The notes under the pieces: generated by a model
Told to the model about the DNA's origin: nothing
Database searches by the model: none
The model's input: the letters and a program-made list of their open reading frames with translations, nothing else
NCBI GenBank assembly: GCA_019639135.1
Contig: JAHBSL010000002.1
Location: 221,943-285,942, forward strand
Direction: 5' to 3'
Source of the DNA: Acidobacteriota bacterium
GTDB lineage: Bacteria > Acidobacteriota > Blastocatellia > Pyrinomonadales > Pyrinomonadaceae
DNA length: 64,000 bases
Shown: positions 43,846-52,318 of the stretch, in pieces
How the letters are laid out: each line of letters starts with the position of its first letter
Position numbering within the stretch: the stretch's first letter is position 1
Translations under genes and position numbers: made by a program

Positions 43846-44421
43846 TTAAAGCTGAATTCCGCTGCAAAGCTCGCCGTCGATACTCGAATAGGCGAGCTTT
43901 ACGGTTTTGAAGGTGTCGGTGTCTCGGCAATAGGAGATACAGGTATCGAAAGGCTTTGAGTAAATGTGAATGCTTACGGCCCGCTCGTCGAACTCGGCCA
44001 GATTGAGTATCTGGTGGATCGGCTCTTCGAGTTCTACCTTTGCCGCAAGGCACTCGGCAAGCTCGAACGAATCCGTCTCGCGCAGCTTGCAGAAGCCGGT
44101 GGCGTCGTCCATCGCTTCGACCGCAAAATTCTGCCCCTTCAATCGGCCGATCGGCACCGTCATCCAGCACCGCTGCTCCGCGTGGTTGTGCACCCGCGAG
44201 ACCTGCCCGCGTTCCCAGCAGATCGCCATCATCTCGAACCGGTCGTCCTTGTAGATCAGATTACGGGTGTAGAACTTGTCGCTCCAGAACATATATTTCT
44301 GGATCGTGTCCGTATCGATCGGGTTTGCCGAGAGGTAGTCGTAAACGGTCTCGCAAACGAACTCCGCGTCCGGGATCTCGCAAAGGCCCGAAATGAGGTT
44401 GCTGATAGATACTCGATTCAT
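43846..44421 (-). CDS. cysteine dioxygenase-family protein
   Basis: A 191-residue cupin. HNHAEQRCW provides the first two Fe-binding His, and a late SIHIYSKPFDTCISY the third, with the Tyr near the C-terminus that CDO uses (YS/YCR). CDO oxidises cysteine to cysteine sulfinate. The closely spaced, convergent cysS gene links two cysteine-using proteins, perhaps by chance. Substrate could also be a related thiol such as 3-mercaptopropionate. Confidence 0.85.
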   Translation of the reverse strand: MNRVSISNLISGLCEIPDAEFVCETVYDYLSANPIDTDTIQKYMFWSDKFYTRNLIYKDDRFEMMAICWERGQVSRVHNHAEQRCWMTVPIGRLKGQNFAVEAMDDATGFCKLRETDSFELAECLAAKVELEEPIHQILNLAEFDERAVSIHIYSKPFDTCISYCRDTDTFKTVKLAYSSIDGELCSGIQL

Positions 44422-44449
44422 CGCTCGTCAAGAACGGGAAGAATCGTTA

Positions 44450-46363
44450 TTATTGTTGACCTCTCTTCAAAAAGTCAACGAACTCGGACACGTTTCTCGT
44501 CAGTCCCGGAAACGTCGCAAGCACTTTGCCGTCGCCGTCGAGTATTGCATAGAACGGCAGAGCGACCGTCTTGAATCGGCTTTCCTGAAATTGCTGCTGC
44601 CTCTCGTATATCTCGCCAGAACCGTCCGTATAAAGCGAGGCGAGCACCATATTTTTGAACTCGGCCTCGACCTCGGGCTTTGGGAATACATTCGCCTCCA
44701 TCCACCGGCAGTTAGTGCATGTGTAGCCGGTGAAATCGACAAAAAGCAGCTTATTCTCGGCCTTTGCCTTCGCCAAGGCTCCTTCGTAATCGTTCTTTAT
44801 CCACTGAAGCTTTTCGCCGCCGCCGGTTCCGCCGAGCAACGACCGGGTCGGGTTTCCGCTGATGTCCGGCGGGAGAAACGCCTCGAGTTCGCCGAGCCTT
44901 GCGCCGAATAACCCGGTCAATAAATAAAAGCTGATCGCAAGGCTAACGACGGCCGACGCGAGACGAAATGCACCGATCCGCTCGGGCTTTGAATCATGCG
45001 AAAGCTGGAATTTGCCGAGCAGATAGATCGTCAGCGTTACCCCGATCGCGACCCAGACCGCCAACACGACCTCGCGTGTGAAAAAGCCCCATTTCCAGAC
45101 GACATCAACGTTCGAGATGAACTTCATCGCGGCCGCCACCTCAAGGAAACCCATCGAGACCTTGACCGAGTTCATCCAACCGCCAGCCCGCGGAAGGCTC
45201 GATGCCCATTGCGGGACTAGAGCAAGTATGAAGAACGGCAACGCGAAAACGGTCGAAAAGGCGAGCATCCCGAGCATCGGCATCTGCCAATCGCCCTGCG
45301 ACGCGGCAACCAGGATCGTTCCGACAAACGGCGAAGTGCAGGTGAACGACGTCAGCGTAAAGGTCAGTCCCATCAGCAGCGCGCCGATGATGCCGCTTCC
45401 CTCGCCTTCGGTCGAACGGGTCAGGTTATCGAGCTTTGTGAGGATGCCGTTCGGGATCGTGATCTCGTATGCACCAAACAAATTGAAAGCGAAAAAGAGA
45501 AATATCGCCGCGATCAGAATATTGACCCACGGATTGGCCGCAAAAAGATTTATCCCGGCCGCACCGACAAAGACGGCCAGAAGCATCCCGAATAAAGTAA
45601 ACGTCGCGATTATCCCGAGCGAATAAATGGTTGCAAGTCGAACTGCTTTGGATCGGCTCCCTGAAGCATGGTTCGTGAAATAAGAGACCGTGATCGGGAT
45701 CATTGGAAAAACGCACGGCGTTAGCAGCGAAAGTGCACCAAGCGTGATCGCGAGCCAGATAAAGGGCCAAAGGTCGGTCGGCGTTTGCTGCGCCGAATCG
45801 GCGGTGACGGCGCTCGCCACGGGCGGTTCTTCGGAGACATCCGGAGTTGCCGAGACGACGACACCGCCGCGAACGTCGGCCTCGCCTGCAAAGCTGACGC
45901 GCTTCGTTCTCGGCGGCAGGCATACGCGGTCATCGCAAAGCTGAAAGCGGACATCAATGGCTATGTCGTCTGCCGCCATGTCCTTAGTCGCTTTCAGCTT
46001 CGCGGTAAATTCGACCGACTGCTGGTAATACTTCGTAAGCAGCGGTTTGCCGTCAACTATGAAATTTTGGTCTTCTTTTGTCTTTGGCGGCGGAAAACCG
46101 ACCTGTCCGACAAGCTCGTACGGGACCCCTTCGGGCAGCGTGACGCGCGTCGCTATCGGGCCGCCTTCCGGCTGATCTAGCCCGTAAAGATACCAGCCCG
46201 GCTCGACCTCGGCTTTGACCTTTACCTCAAATTCCTCACCGGCCTTGATCGCCTTTCCTTTAACCGGAGAATCGAGCACCCATCGTGTTGGGTTCTGTGC
46301 CGCCACGCCGCCGACAAGAAGAATGAATGCAACGAACGCTATAAATGGTGCCTTTCGCATCAT
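44450..46363 (-). CDS. dsbD: thiol:disulfide interchange protein DsbD
   Basis: About 637 residues from the double ATG at 46363/46360, with a signal peptide (FIAFVAFILLVGGVAAQ). N-terminal periplasmic DsbC/DsbD-alpha-like domain (residues 20-150) with CDDRVCLPP. Eight-helix CcdA-like membrane domain from about 200 (LSLLTPCVFPMIPITVS and FTLTSFTCTSPFVGTIL carry the transport Cys). C-terminal thioredoxin domain with FTGYTCTNCRW (CxxC). It passes electrons from cytoplasmic thioredoxin to the periplasm. A longer open frame to 46843 overlaps pdhA antisense and is not used. Confidence 0.92.
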   Translation of the reverse strand: MMRKAPFIAFVAFILLVGGVAAQNPTRWVLDSPVKGKAIKAGEEFEVKVKAEVEPGWYLYGLDQPEGGPIATRVTLPEGVPYELVGQVGFPPPKTKEDQNFIVDGKPLLTKYYQQSVEFTAKLKATKDMAADDIAIDVRFQLCDDRVCLPPRTKRVSFAGEADVRGGVVVSATPDVSEEPPVASAVTADSAQQTPTDLWPFIWLAITLGALSLLTPCVFPMIPITVSYFTNHASGSRSKAVRLATIYSLGIIATFTLFGMLLAVFVGAAGINLFAANPWVNILIAAIFLFFAFNLFGAYEITIPNGILTKLDNLTRSTEGEGSGIIGALLMGLTFTLTSFTCTSPFVGTILVAASQGDWQMPMLGMLAFSTVFALPFFILALVPQWASSLPRAGGWMNSVKVSMGFLEVAAAMKFISNVDVVWKWGFFTREVVLAVWVAIGVTLTIYLLGKFQLSHDSKPERIGAFRLASAVVSLAISFYLLTGLFGARLGELEAFLPPDISGNPTRSLLGGTGGGEKLQWIKNDYEGALAKAKAENKLLFVDFTGYTCTNCRWMEANVFPKPEVEAEFKNMVLASLYTDGSGEIYERQQQFQESRFKTVALPFYAILDGDGKVLATFPGLTRNVSEFVDFLKRGQQ

Positions 46364-46431
46364 TAACGATAATCTTAATACTTCCGAAGATATTCCTGAA
46401 ACCACAATGCGGCCTCTTTGTCCCACATGCT

Positions 46432-46461
46432 TTGCCTTTGTTATTCGCTCTCGCTTATAAT
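46432..46461 (+). promoter_or_regulatory. promoter candidate of the pdh operon
   Basis: TTGCCT at 46432-46437, an 18-bp spacer, and a perfect TATAAT at 46456-46461. It lies 58 bp before the pdhA start, in the divergent dsbD-pdhA region. Confidence 0.55.
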
Positions 46462-46518
46462 TTTGGTTTACGCATTTTATCGAATTAATAACCGTTTCAG
46501 AGTTAATTGGAGGCTCAA

Positions 46519-47640
46519 TTGGCACGCACCGCAGCAACCACAGGTTCAAAACGATCATCCTCAAAGCCCGCGGCAAAAAAGCCGGCGAAGGCCGAATCGA
46601 ACGGCAACGGCCGCCTGGCCGTCGTCGATATGATGCAGGCCGAATATGAGAAGCGCCGCAAATCGCAGATCGAGGCGATAAAGAAGACCGACAAGAAGCT
46701 CCTGCGCGAAATGCTTTACCAGATGGTGCTCGGCCGCGTTTTTGAGGAGAAAGCGGCCGAGGTTTATCGGATGGGCAAGATCGGCGGCTTCTGTCACCTC
46801 TACATTGGCCAGGAAGCGATCGCGATCGGCTCAATGATGGCATTGAATCCGGACGATATGGTGATCACGTCCTATCGTGACCACGTCCAGGCGATGGTCA
46901 AGGGGATCAAGCCCGAGGCCGTTATGGCCGAGCTTTACGGCAAGGAAGGCGGCTGCGTAAAGGGCAAGGGCGGCTCGATGCACATGTTCTCCAGGGAGCA
47001 TGAGTTCTACGGCGGCCATGGCATCGTCGGCGGCCAGATCGGCGTTGGGACCGGGATGGCTTACGCCGCGAAATACAAAGAAAGCGGACAGGTCACGCTT
47101 TGTTTCTTCGGCGAAGCGGCGGTCAATCAGGGCATCTTTCACGAATCGCTGAACATGGCACAGCTCTGGAAATTGCCGATCATTTACATCTGCGAAAATA
47201 ACCAGTACGGAATGGGCACCTCGCAGGAGCGGGCGATGAGTTCGCGGAACATCGCCAAAAAGGCCGAGAGCTATGAAATGGCGAACGAGTTCGTTGACGG
47301 CATGGACGTGATGGCTGTCCGCGACGCAACGCTCAGGGCGATCAAACGTGCGCGTGAGGAATCGCTGCCGACTCTGATGGAAGTTCGCTCGTATCGCTAT
47401 ATGGGCCACTCAATGTCCGACCCCGGCAACTATCGGACCCGCGAAGAGATCGCAAAATACCAGGAACGCGACCCGATCGTGCTCTTCCAGGACAGCCTGA
47501 AGACCGCGAAAGTGTTCACCGATAAGGACTTCGAGGCCATTAGGCAGGAAGCGATAGAGGCGACCAAGAAGGCGATCGAATTTGCGGAGGAGAGTCCGTA
47601 TCCGAGCGAGAGTGAACTGACGACCGACGTGTACGCATAG
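46519..47640 (+). CDS. pdhA: pyruvate dehydrogenase E1 component, alpha subunit
   Basis: About 373 residues. TTG 46519 is taken as start because GGAGG sits 5-6 bp before it. The N-terminal 45 residues are basic and Ala/Ser-rich, probably disordered. The TPP motif is FFGEAAVNQGIFHESLNMA..ENNQYGMG; RMGKIGGFCHLYIGQEAIAI and KGKGGSMHMF are typical of PDH E1alpha. It decarboxylates pyruvate with PdhB. A RelE-like gene follows before pdhB. Confidence 0.94.
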   Translation: MARTAATTGSKRSSSKPAAKKPAKAESNGNGRLAVVDMMQAEYEKRRKSQIEAIKKTDKKLLREMLYQMVLGRVFEEKAAEVYRMGKIGGFCHLYIGQEAIAIGSMMALNPDDMVITSYRDHVQAMVKGIKPEAVMAELYGKEGGCVKGKGGSMHMFSREHEFYGGHGIVGGQIGVGTGMAYAAKYKESGQVTLCFFGEAAVNQGIFHESLNMAQLWKLPIIYICENNQYGMGTSQERAMSSRNIAKKAESYEMANEFVDGMDVMAVRDATLRAIKRAREESLPTLMEVRSYRYMGHSMSDPGNYRTREEIAKYQERDPIVLFQDSLKTAKVFTDKDFEAIRQEAIEATKKAIEFAEESPYPSESELTTDVYA

Positions 47641-47683
47641 TTCAGATAAAATTGAATACGGTCTTCTATTTGGAAATCGGGCG

Positions 47684-47896
47684 TTGAAAGATCTGCGTAA
47701 ACTCGACAAGCGATCGAGCAAACGCATCATCGACAAGATCGAGGCGTTGACGAATGACCTATGTGGAGATGTAAAGAAATTGACTGATCATTCGCCTCAA
47801 TACCGGCTTCGGGTTGGTGATTTCAGGGTGCTGTTTGACCTTGACGAGAATACGATATTTATTCAACGAGTTTTGAACCTGCGTGAATCTTATTAA
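47684..47896 (+). CDS. RelE/ParE-type toxin, start uncertain
   Basis: At least 70 residues: LKDLRKLDKRSSKRIIDKIE, then DVKKLTDHSPQYRLRVGDFRVLFDLDE and IQRVLNLRES, the RelE fold with the usual R..R-V-G-D-x-R motif. The only canonical start is TTG 47684, but the coding frame clearly reaches back to about 47651 (KIEYGLLFGNRALKDL), where only ATT could initiate. Either ATT is used or the N-terminal strand is lost. RelE toxins cut ribosome-bound mRNA or, as ParE, poison gyrase. Confidence 0.75.
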   Translation: MKDLRKLDKRSSKRIIDKIEALTNDLCGDVKKLTDHSPQYRLRVGDFRVLFDLDENTIFIQRVLNLRESY

Positions 47897-47900
47897 AGCT

Positions 47901-48107
47901 ATGACAACGATCGAACTACATCCCGAATTTTTGACCGCAAAAGGTAAGCGGCAGTTCGCGGTTATACCTTATGAAGAGTTCGTCGCTCTGCAGGAATGGA
48001 TCGAAGATGCAAAGGACTTGACCGCCTTGCGGATCGCGAGAGAGGAGAATAAAGATGAACCGTCATTCACTATAGAGGAAGTAAAAAAGGAGCTGGGAAT
48101 TGACTAG
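47901..48107 (+). CDS. antitoxin partner of the RelE-like toxin
   Basis: A 68-residue protein from ATG 47901, 4 bp after the toxin stop (toxin-first order). FLTAKGKRQFAVIPYEEFVALQEWI resembles Phd/YefM-type antitoxins, and the acidic C-terminal tail (DEPSFTIEEVKKELGID) would wrap the toxin. It lies between pdhA and pdhB. Confidence 0.75.
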   Translation: MTTIELHPEFLTAKGKRQFAVIPYEEFVALQEWIEDAKDLTALRIAREENKDEPSFTIEEVKKELGID

Positions 48108-48193
48108 CGATCGGGTCGGCTTGCTTCAATCGCAGTTACATGCATTTTTTCGAGCCAGCACCGAATTGACACCAACGGTTTTTTACAAAAATT

Positions 48194-49177
48194 ATGGCAG
48201 TTTTGACTATTCGCGATGCACTGAACCAGGCATTGCGTGAAGAACTTATACGAGACGAGAACGTCTTTATCATGGGCGAAGAGGTCGCCGAATACGACGG
48301 CGCCTATAAGGTGACCCGCGGGCTCTGGAAAGAGTTTGGCGACAAGCGCGTCGTCGATACGCCGATCACCGAACTCGGCTTTGCGGGCTTGGGCGTCGGC
48401 GCGGCGATGGCGGGCCTTCGGCCGGTGATCGAGTTCATGACGTTCAACTTTTCTATCCTCGCAGCGGACCAGATCATTAACCACGCCGCGAAGATGCTCT
48501 ATATGTCCGGCGGCGAGTTCAAGGTGCCGATCGTTTTCCGTGGCCCAAATGGCTCGGCGTTCCAGGTCTCCTCGCAGCACTCGCAGGCCCTCGAGGCTTT
48601 CTACGCGAACTTCCCGGGCCTCAAGGTCGTGATGCCCTCGACCGCGGCCGATGCAAAGGGGTTACTCAAGTCTTCTATCCGCGACGACAATCCTGTCATT
48701 TTCATGGAACAGGAACGGATGTACGGCATGAAGAGCGAAGTTCCCGAGGACGATGATTTCACCATTCCGCTCGGCGTGGCGGACATCAAACGCGAAGGCA
48801 CGGACTGCACCATCGTTGCCCGCTCGATGACCGTCCCGATGGCTCTCGACGCCGCGGAGAAGATCCAGCAGGAGTTCGACGTCTCGGTCGAGGTGATCGA
48901 TCCGCGGACGATCAAGCCGCTCGATATCGACACCATCGTCGCTTCGATCAAGAAGACGAACCGGCTGGTCATCGCCGAGGAATCGCATTCATTCGCATCC
49001 GTCGGTGCCGAGATCACATATCAAGTTATGGACCACGCTTTCGACTATCTAGACGCTCCGATCAAGCGCGTCTCGACCGTCGAGGCCCCGATGCCGTACG
49101 CAAAAAACCTTGAAGCTGCCGCACTGCCAAGCGTTGATAAGATCGTCGCCGCGGTAAAGGAAGTCTGTTATCTTTAA
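48194..49177 (+). CDS. pdhB: pyruvate dehydrogenase E1 component, beta subunit
   Basis: A 327-residue protein. VFIMGEEVAEYDGAYKVT, RVVDTPITELGFAGLGVGAA and FMTFNFSILAADQIINHAAK are the typical E1beta pyrimidine-domain blocks. The transketolase C-terminal domain is EVIDPRTIKPLDIDTIVASI. It forms the E1 heterotetramer with PdhA. Six bp separate it from the following HicB-like gene. Confidence 0.95.
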   Translation: MAVLTIRDALNQALREELIRDENVFIMGEEVAEYDGAYKVTRGLWKEFGDKRVVDTPITELGFAGLGVGAAMAGLRPVIEFMTFNFSILAADQIINHAAKMLYMSGGEFKVPIVFRGPNGSAFQVSSQHSQALEAFYANFPGLKVVMPSTAADAKGLLKSSIRDDNPVIFMEQERMYGMKSEVPEDDDFTIPLGVADIKREGTDCTIVARSMTVPMALDAAEKIQQEFDVSVEVIDPRTIKPLDIDTIVASIKKTNRLVIAEESHSFASVGAEITYQVMDHAFDYLDAPIKRVSTVEAPMPYAKNLEAAALPSVDKIVAAVKEVCYL

Positions 49178-49183
49178 GTTGTT

Positions 49184-49387
49184 ATGAAGCTAAAAGTCGT
49201 AGTTCATGAAGCGGAAGAAGGCGGATACTGGGCTGAGGTACCGGCGATTCCCGGCTGTGCTACGGAGGGCGATACCTTTGAGGAACTTCTTGCGAACCTC
49301 TATGAGGCGATCGAGGGCTGTTTGTCGGTTGACGTACAGCCAATCCAAGTCGGTGACCGCACTCGCCTGCTCGAGATCGCCGTATGA
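49184..49387 (+). CDS. HicB-like antitoxin
   Basis: A 67-residue protein with the HicB partial RNase H-like fold: EAEEGGYWAEVPAIPGCATE, then GDTFEELLANLYEAIEGCL. It lacks the C-terminal DNA-binding extension of long HicB proteins. Its stop overlaps the start of the hicA remnant (ATGA). Located between pdhB and pdhC. Confidence 0.85.
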   Translation: MKLKVVVHEAEEGGYWAEVPAIPGCATEGDTFEELLANLYEAIEGCLSVDVQPIQVGDRTRLLEIAV

Positions 49388-49594
49388 AGCCGCTTTCAGG
49401 TAAAGAGTTCTGCAACCTTCTTGAGAAGAATGGTTGGACTTTGTTGAGAATCCAGGGAAGTCACCACATCTACGGCAAGGCTGGTTCAGTATGTGAGGCT
49501 TTCTGTTCCGGTTCATAAAAACAAAACTTTGAAGACCGGCTTGTTCAATCATCTTTACAAACTTTCTGGAATCTCGGATTCTGAAGGAAAGTGA
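49384..49594 (+). pseudogene. HicA toxin gene broken by a frameshift
   Basis: ATG 49384 encodes MKPLSGKEFCNLLEKNGWTL and then RIQGSHHIY, the dsRBD-like HicA core with the catalytic His. Near 49489-49494 (CAGTATGTGAGG) one extra base shifts the frame to an early stop. The other frame continues correctly as VRLSVPVHKNKTLKTGLFNH to TGA 49594. Without the extra base it would be a normal HicA of about 69 residues. The toxin is probably dead while HicB stays intact. Confidence 0.85.
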
Positions 49595-49602
49595 CTCGAA
49601 TT

Positions 49603-50901
49603 ATGGCTGAAAAATTTTTAATGCCGAAGCTTTCGCCCACGATGGAAGAGGGCCAGATCGCCCGTTGGGTAAAGAACGAGGGTGATACTTTCGACGCTAA
49701 CGAAACGCTTGCCGAGGTCGATACCGACAAGGCGACGATGGAGATGACCGCTCTTTCCGGCGGTACGTTGCTAAAGATCCTTAAGCCTGCGGGCGACACC
49801 GCCGCACTCGGAGAGGCGATCGCTATCATCGGGCAGAAAGGCGAGGACATCTCGGCGTTGTTAAACGAAGTCTCATCGAACGGAAAATCTGCCACAGAGG
49901 TCACAGAGAGATCAGAGTCAGATTCGGAAAGAGCGTTGTCTGCAGCAAAGGCAGAAACAAGCTCCGTAAGGAGCGTGCATTCGCCAAATCCGCAATCTGC
50001 AATCACAGATCCGCAATCGAATGGCGGCCGGATGATCGTTTCGCCTATCGCTGCCCGTATGGCAGCGGACAACGGGATCGACCTCCGGAACATTTCGGGT
50101 TCGGGCCCGCAGGGCCGCATCATCAAACGCGACATTGAAGAGGCACTCGCCGGAGGCGGAACAAAGGCCGCCGCAGCGGCGAAGACCTTTACACCTTCGA
50201 CCATTGTCGGTGCCGCGGGTTACAGCGACGAGCCGACATCCAAGATGCGGCAGGTCATCGCAACGCGGCTTGCCGAATCGATCGGCCCGATCCCGACCTT
50301 TTATCTTACGGTCGAGATCGAGATGGACAACGTCCTTGCGACCCGTAAGCAGATGAACGCCGTGCTCGAAGACGACGCGAAGATCAGCGTCAACGACATC
50401 ATCGTAAAGGCCGCGGCGATGTCGCTCCTCAAGCATCCTTTTGTGAACGCCTCGTATCAGGACAAGTCGATCCGCTTTTACGATCAGGCCGACATCGGCG
50501 TTGCCGTGGCCATCGACGAAGGGCTGATCACGCCGGTCGTCCGCGGAGCAAATTTGAAGGGGCTGGCTGAGATCTCGGCTGAGATAAAGGACCTCGCCGC
50601 CAAGGCCAAGGCACGGAAACTTCAGCCCGAGGAATACACCGGAGCGACCTTCTCGATCAGCAACCTCGGCATGATGGGCATCAAGGAATTCACTGCGATC
50701 ATCAACCCGCCCGAGGCCGCGATCATCGCCGTCGGTGCCTCGACCCCAACGCCCGTCGTCCGCGATGGCGAGGTCACCGTCCGCAACCTGATGCATGTCA
50801 CGATGTCCTGCGACCATCGCGTAGTTGACGGAGCAACCGGAGCAAAGTTCCTCCAGACCTTCAAGCAAATGCTCGAAACCCCGGCAATGATGCTGCTTTA
50901 G
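49603..50901 (+). CDS. pdhC: pyruvate dehydrogenase E2, dihydrolipoamide acetyltransferase
   Basis: About 432 residues from ATG 49603; GTG 49591 is possible. Lipoyl domain 1-80 with the lipoylated Lys in VDTDKATME. A Ser/Glu-rich linker (about 85-145) is partly made of repeat DNA. The E3/E1-binding domain runs SPIAARMAADNGIDLRNISG..GRIIKRDIEEAL. The catalytic domain ends with MSCDHRVVDGATGAKFLQTF. It transfers acetyl from lipoyl to CoA. No E3 (lpd) gene follows in the window. Confidence 0.95.
   Translation: MAEKFLMPKLSPTMEEGQIARWVKNEGDTFDANETLAEVDTDKATMEMTALSGGTLLKILKPAGDTAALGEAIAIIGQKGEDISALLNEVSSNGKSATEVTERSESDSERALSAAKAETSSVRSVHSPNPQSAITDPQSNGGRMIVSPIAARMAADNGIDLRNISGSGPQGRIIKRDIEEALAGGGTKAAAAAKTFTPSTIVGAAGYSDEPTSKMRQVIATRLAESIGPIPTFYLTVEIEMDNVLATRKQMNAVLEDDAKISVNDIIVKAAAMSLLKHPFVNASYQDKSIRFYDQADIGVAVAIDEGLITPVVRGANLKGLAEISAEIKDLAAKAKARKLQPEEYTGATFSISNLGMMGIKEFTAIINPPEAAIIAVGASTPTPVVRDGEVTVRNLMHVTMSCDHRVVDGATGAKFLQTFKQMLETPAMMLL
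49986..50020. repeat. heptad repeat tract inside the E2 linker
   Basis: Five 7-bp units (AAATCCG, CAATCTG, CAATCAC, AGATCCG, CAATCGA) encode part of the linker in frame. Just upstream, 49890-49925 contains CCACAGAGGTCACAGAGAG, another tract of repeat-like appearance. Confidence 0.7.
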
Positions 50902-51004
50902 GGATTCGTAAGTTTGAAACTGCCCGTACGCGGACGGCACTCTGCCGGGTTCGTGTGCGGGTTTTCCAATTGAGCCGAAAAGCAATGGTTGGCGTTGATC
51001 AGTT

Positions 51005-51934
51005 GTGAAAGACCAGATCGAAAAAACAGATATCACTCCACACGCCGCTTTGCTTGCCGTGCAGGCGTTTTTCGGTTCGCTGCCGGTTATCGGGAAGGTG
51101 GTTCTTGCTGTTTTGCCGGCCGTTTCGCTCGTCGGTTTTCGCGTCGGGATCACAGCGTTGATACTCTTCGCGGTTCAGTTCTACCGGCGGCGGATCTGGC
51201 TTCAGGAGCGGGCGGATTACGTCCGGCTCGCGGTTCTAAGCCTATTCGGCGTAACATTTAACCAGCTTCTTTTCGTCGGCGGACTCTCGCTTACTAAAGC
51301 ATCGAATACTTCCCTTCTAGCCGTCACGATCCCCATCTTCACCATTATCATCGGTGCAGCTATCGGCAGCGAACGGATCCGCTGGACAAAGGCGCTCGGC
51401 GTCGTCCTTGCCGCAGCGGGAGTTGTAATTCTTATCGATCCGCGCAACGCCTCGTTCTCATCCGAGACGACGCTGGGCGATTTCCTCATCATCCTTAATT
51501 CGTTTTCTTACGGCATTTATGTCGCGACATCAAAGGAGGTGATCACCCGCAACGGCGCTTTTCGCTCGATGATGTGGGTCTTTATCTTCGCCGCCGCCGT
51601 CTGCGTGCCGCTCGGTGCTTGGTCGATATCGTCCGTCAGTATTTCTGATATCCAGCCGATGATCTGGTGGCTCGTGCTTTACATCGCCATCGTCGCCACC
51701 GCCGGCCCGTATTTGTTGAACGCGTTTGCCATCTCAAAGGTCGATCCTTCGGTAGTTGCCATTTATATCTATCTGCAGCCGTTGATCGGCTTTTTGCTTG
51801 CCGTGCTCTTTCTCGGCGAGGTCATCGATCTGAAGTTCATCGCGTCGGCGGTGCTCGTCTTTGGCGGCGTCTTTTTCGCGACCCGTCCGGCTCGCAGCCC
51901 TCGGGAGAAGAGCCTGAAGGGAACGGGCGAATAA
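51005..51934 (+). CDS. EamA/DMT-family transporter
   Basis: A 309-residue protein from GTG 51005 with about ten membrane segments in two EamA halves. FNQLLFVGGLSLTKASNTSL and DPSVVAIYIYLQPLIGFLLA mark the end of helix 4 in each half. Inner-membrane export of an unknown metabolite. It is not closely similar to the transporter at 5040. It follows the pdh operon by about 100 bp. Confidence 0.85.
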   Translation: MKDQIEKTDITPHAALLAVQAFFGSLPVIGKVVLAVLPAVSLVGFRVGITALILFAVQFYRRRIWLQERADYVRLAVLSLFGVTFNQLLFVGGLSLTKASNTSLLAVTIPIFTIIIGAAIGSERIRWTKALGVVLAAAGVVILIDPRNASFSSETTLGDFLIILNSFSYGIYVATSKEVITRNGAFRSMMWVFIFAAAVCVPLGAWSISSVSISDIQPMIWWLVLYIAIVATAGPYLLNAFAISKVDPSVVAIYIYLQPLIGFLLAVLFLGEVIDLKFIASAVLVFGGVFFATRPARSPREKSLKGTGE

Positions 51935-52007
51935 TGATTCGAAAATACACGTGAGCCTTGCAACATTTTGCGAACTTTAGCGTAGAATGTGCATCTAACT
52001 CTAAACG

Positions 52008-52286
52008 ATGGCGACCCAGATCAACCAGTTCGAATCCGACGGACGTGTTTACTTTCGCGTTGAGGGCGATATGTATCTTGAGGATGCCGAGCTTCTCGAA
52101 AAGCTCGTTCGCGAGGCTCGTTTTTCGGGTGACATTTTAGTAACGGTCGATCTGGCAGATCTTACTTTCCTGGACAGCGAATCGGCTTCGATCCTCCGGC
52201 GGATGGAGTCGGAAGGTCTGGTAGAGATACAAGGCATCGAGTTCTTCCTGCAGTCTGCGATCGATATTGCGGAGCGAGCTGCCTGA
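52008..52286 (+). CDS. STAS-domain protein
   Basis: A 92-residue protein starting MATQINQFESDGRVYFRVEG. The STAS pattern is complete: strand, DMYLEDAELLEKLVREAR, then VTVDLADLTFLDSESASILR, where D-S-E-S stands at the site phosphorylated in SpoIIAA-type antisigma antagonists. The phosphorylatable Ser could be present, but no kinase gene is adjacent. It precedes lpxD by 32 bp. Confidence 0.75.
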   Translation: MATQINQFESDGRVYFRVEGDMYLEDAELLEKLVREARFSGDILVTVDLADLTFLDSESASILRRMESEGLVEIQGIEFFLQSAIDIAERAA

Positions 52287-52318
52287 CAAATCCTGCAAAA
52301 ACAGATATTTTTGAACCG

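Noticed and set aside
46364..46843. 160-codon upstream extension of the dsbD frame
   Set aside because: It overlaps pdhA antisense. The signal peptide begins at 46363/46360, giving a normal DsbD.
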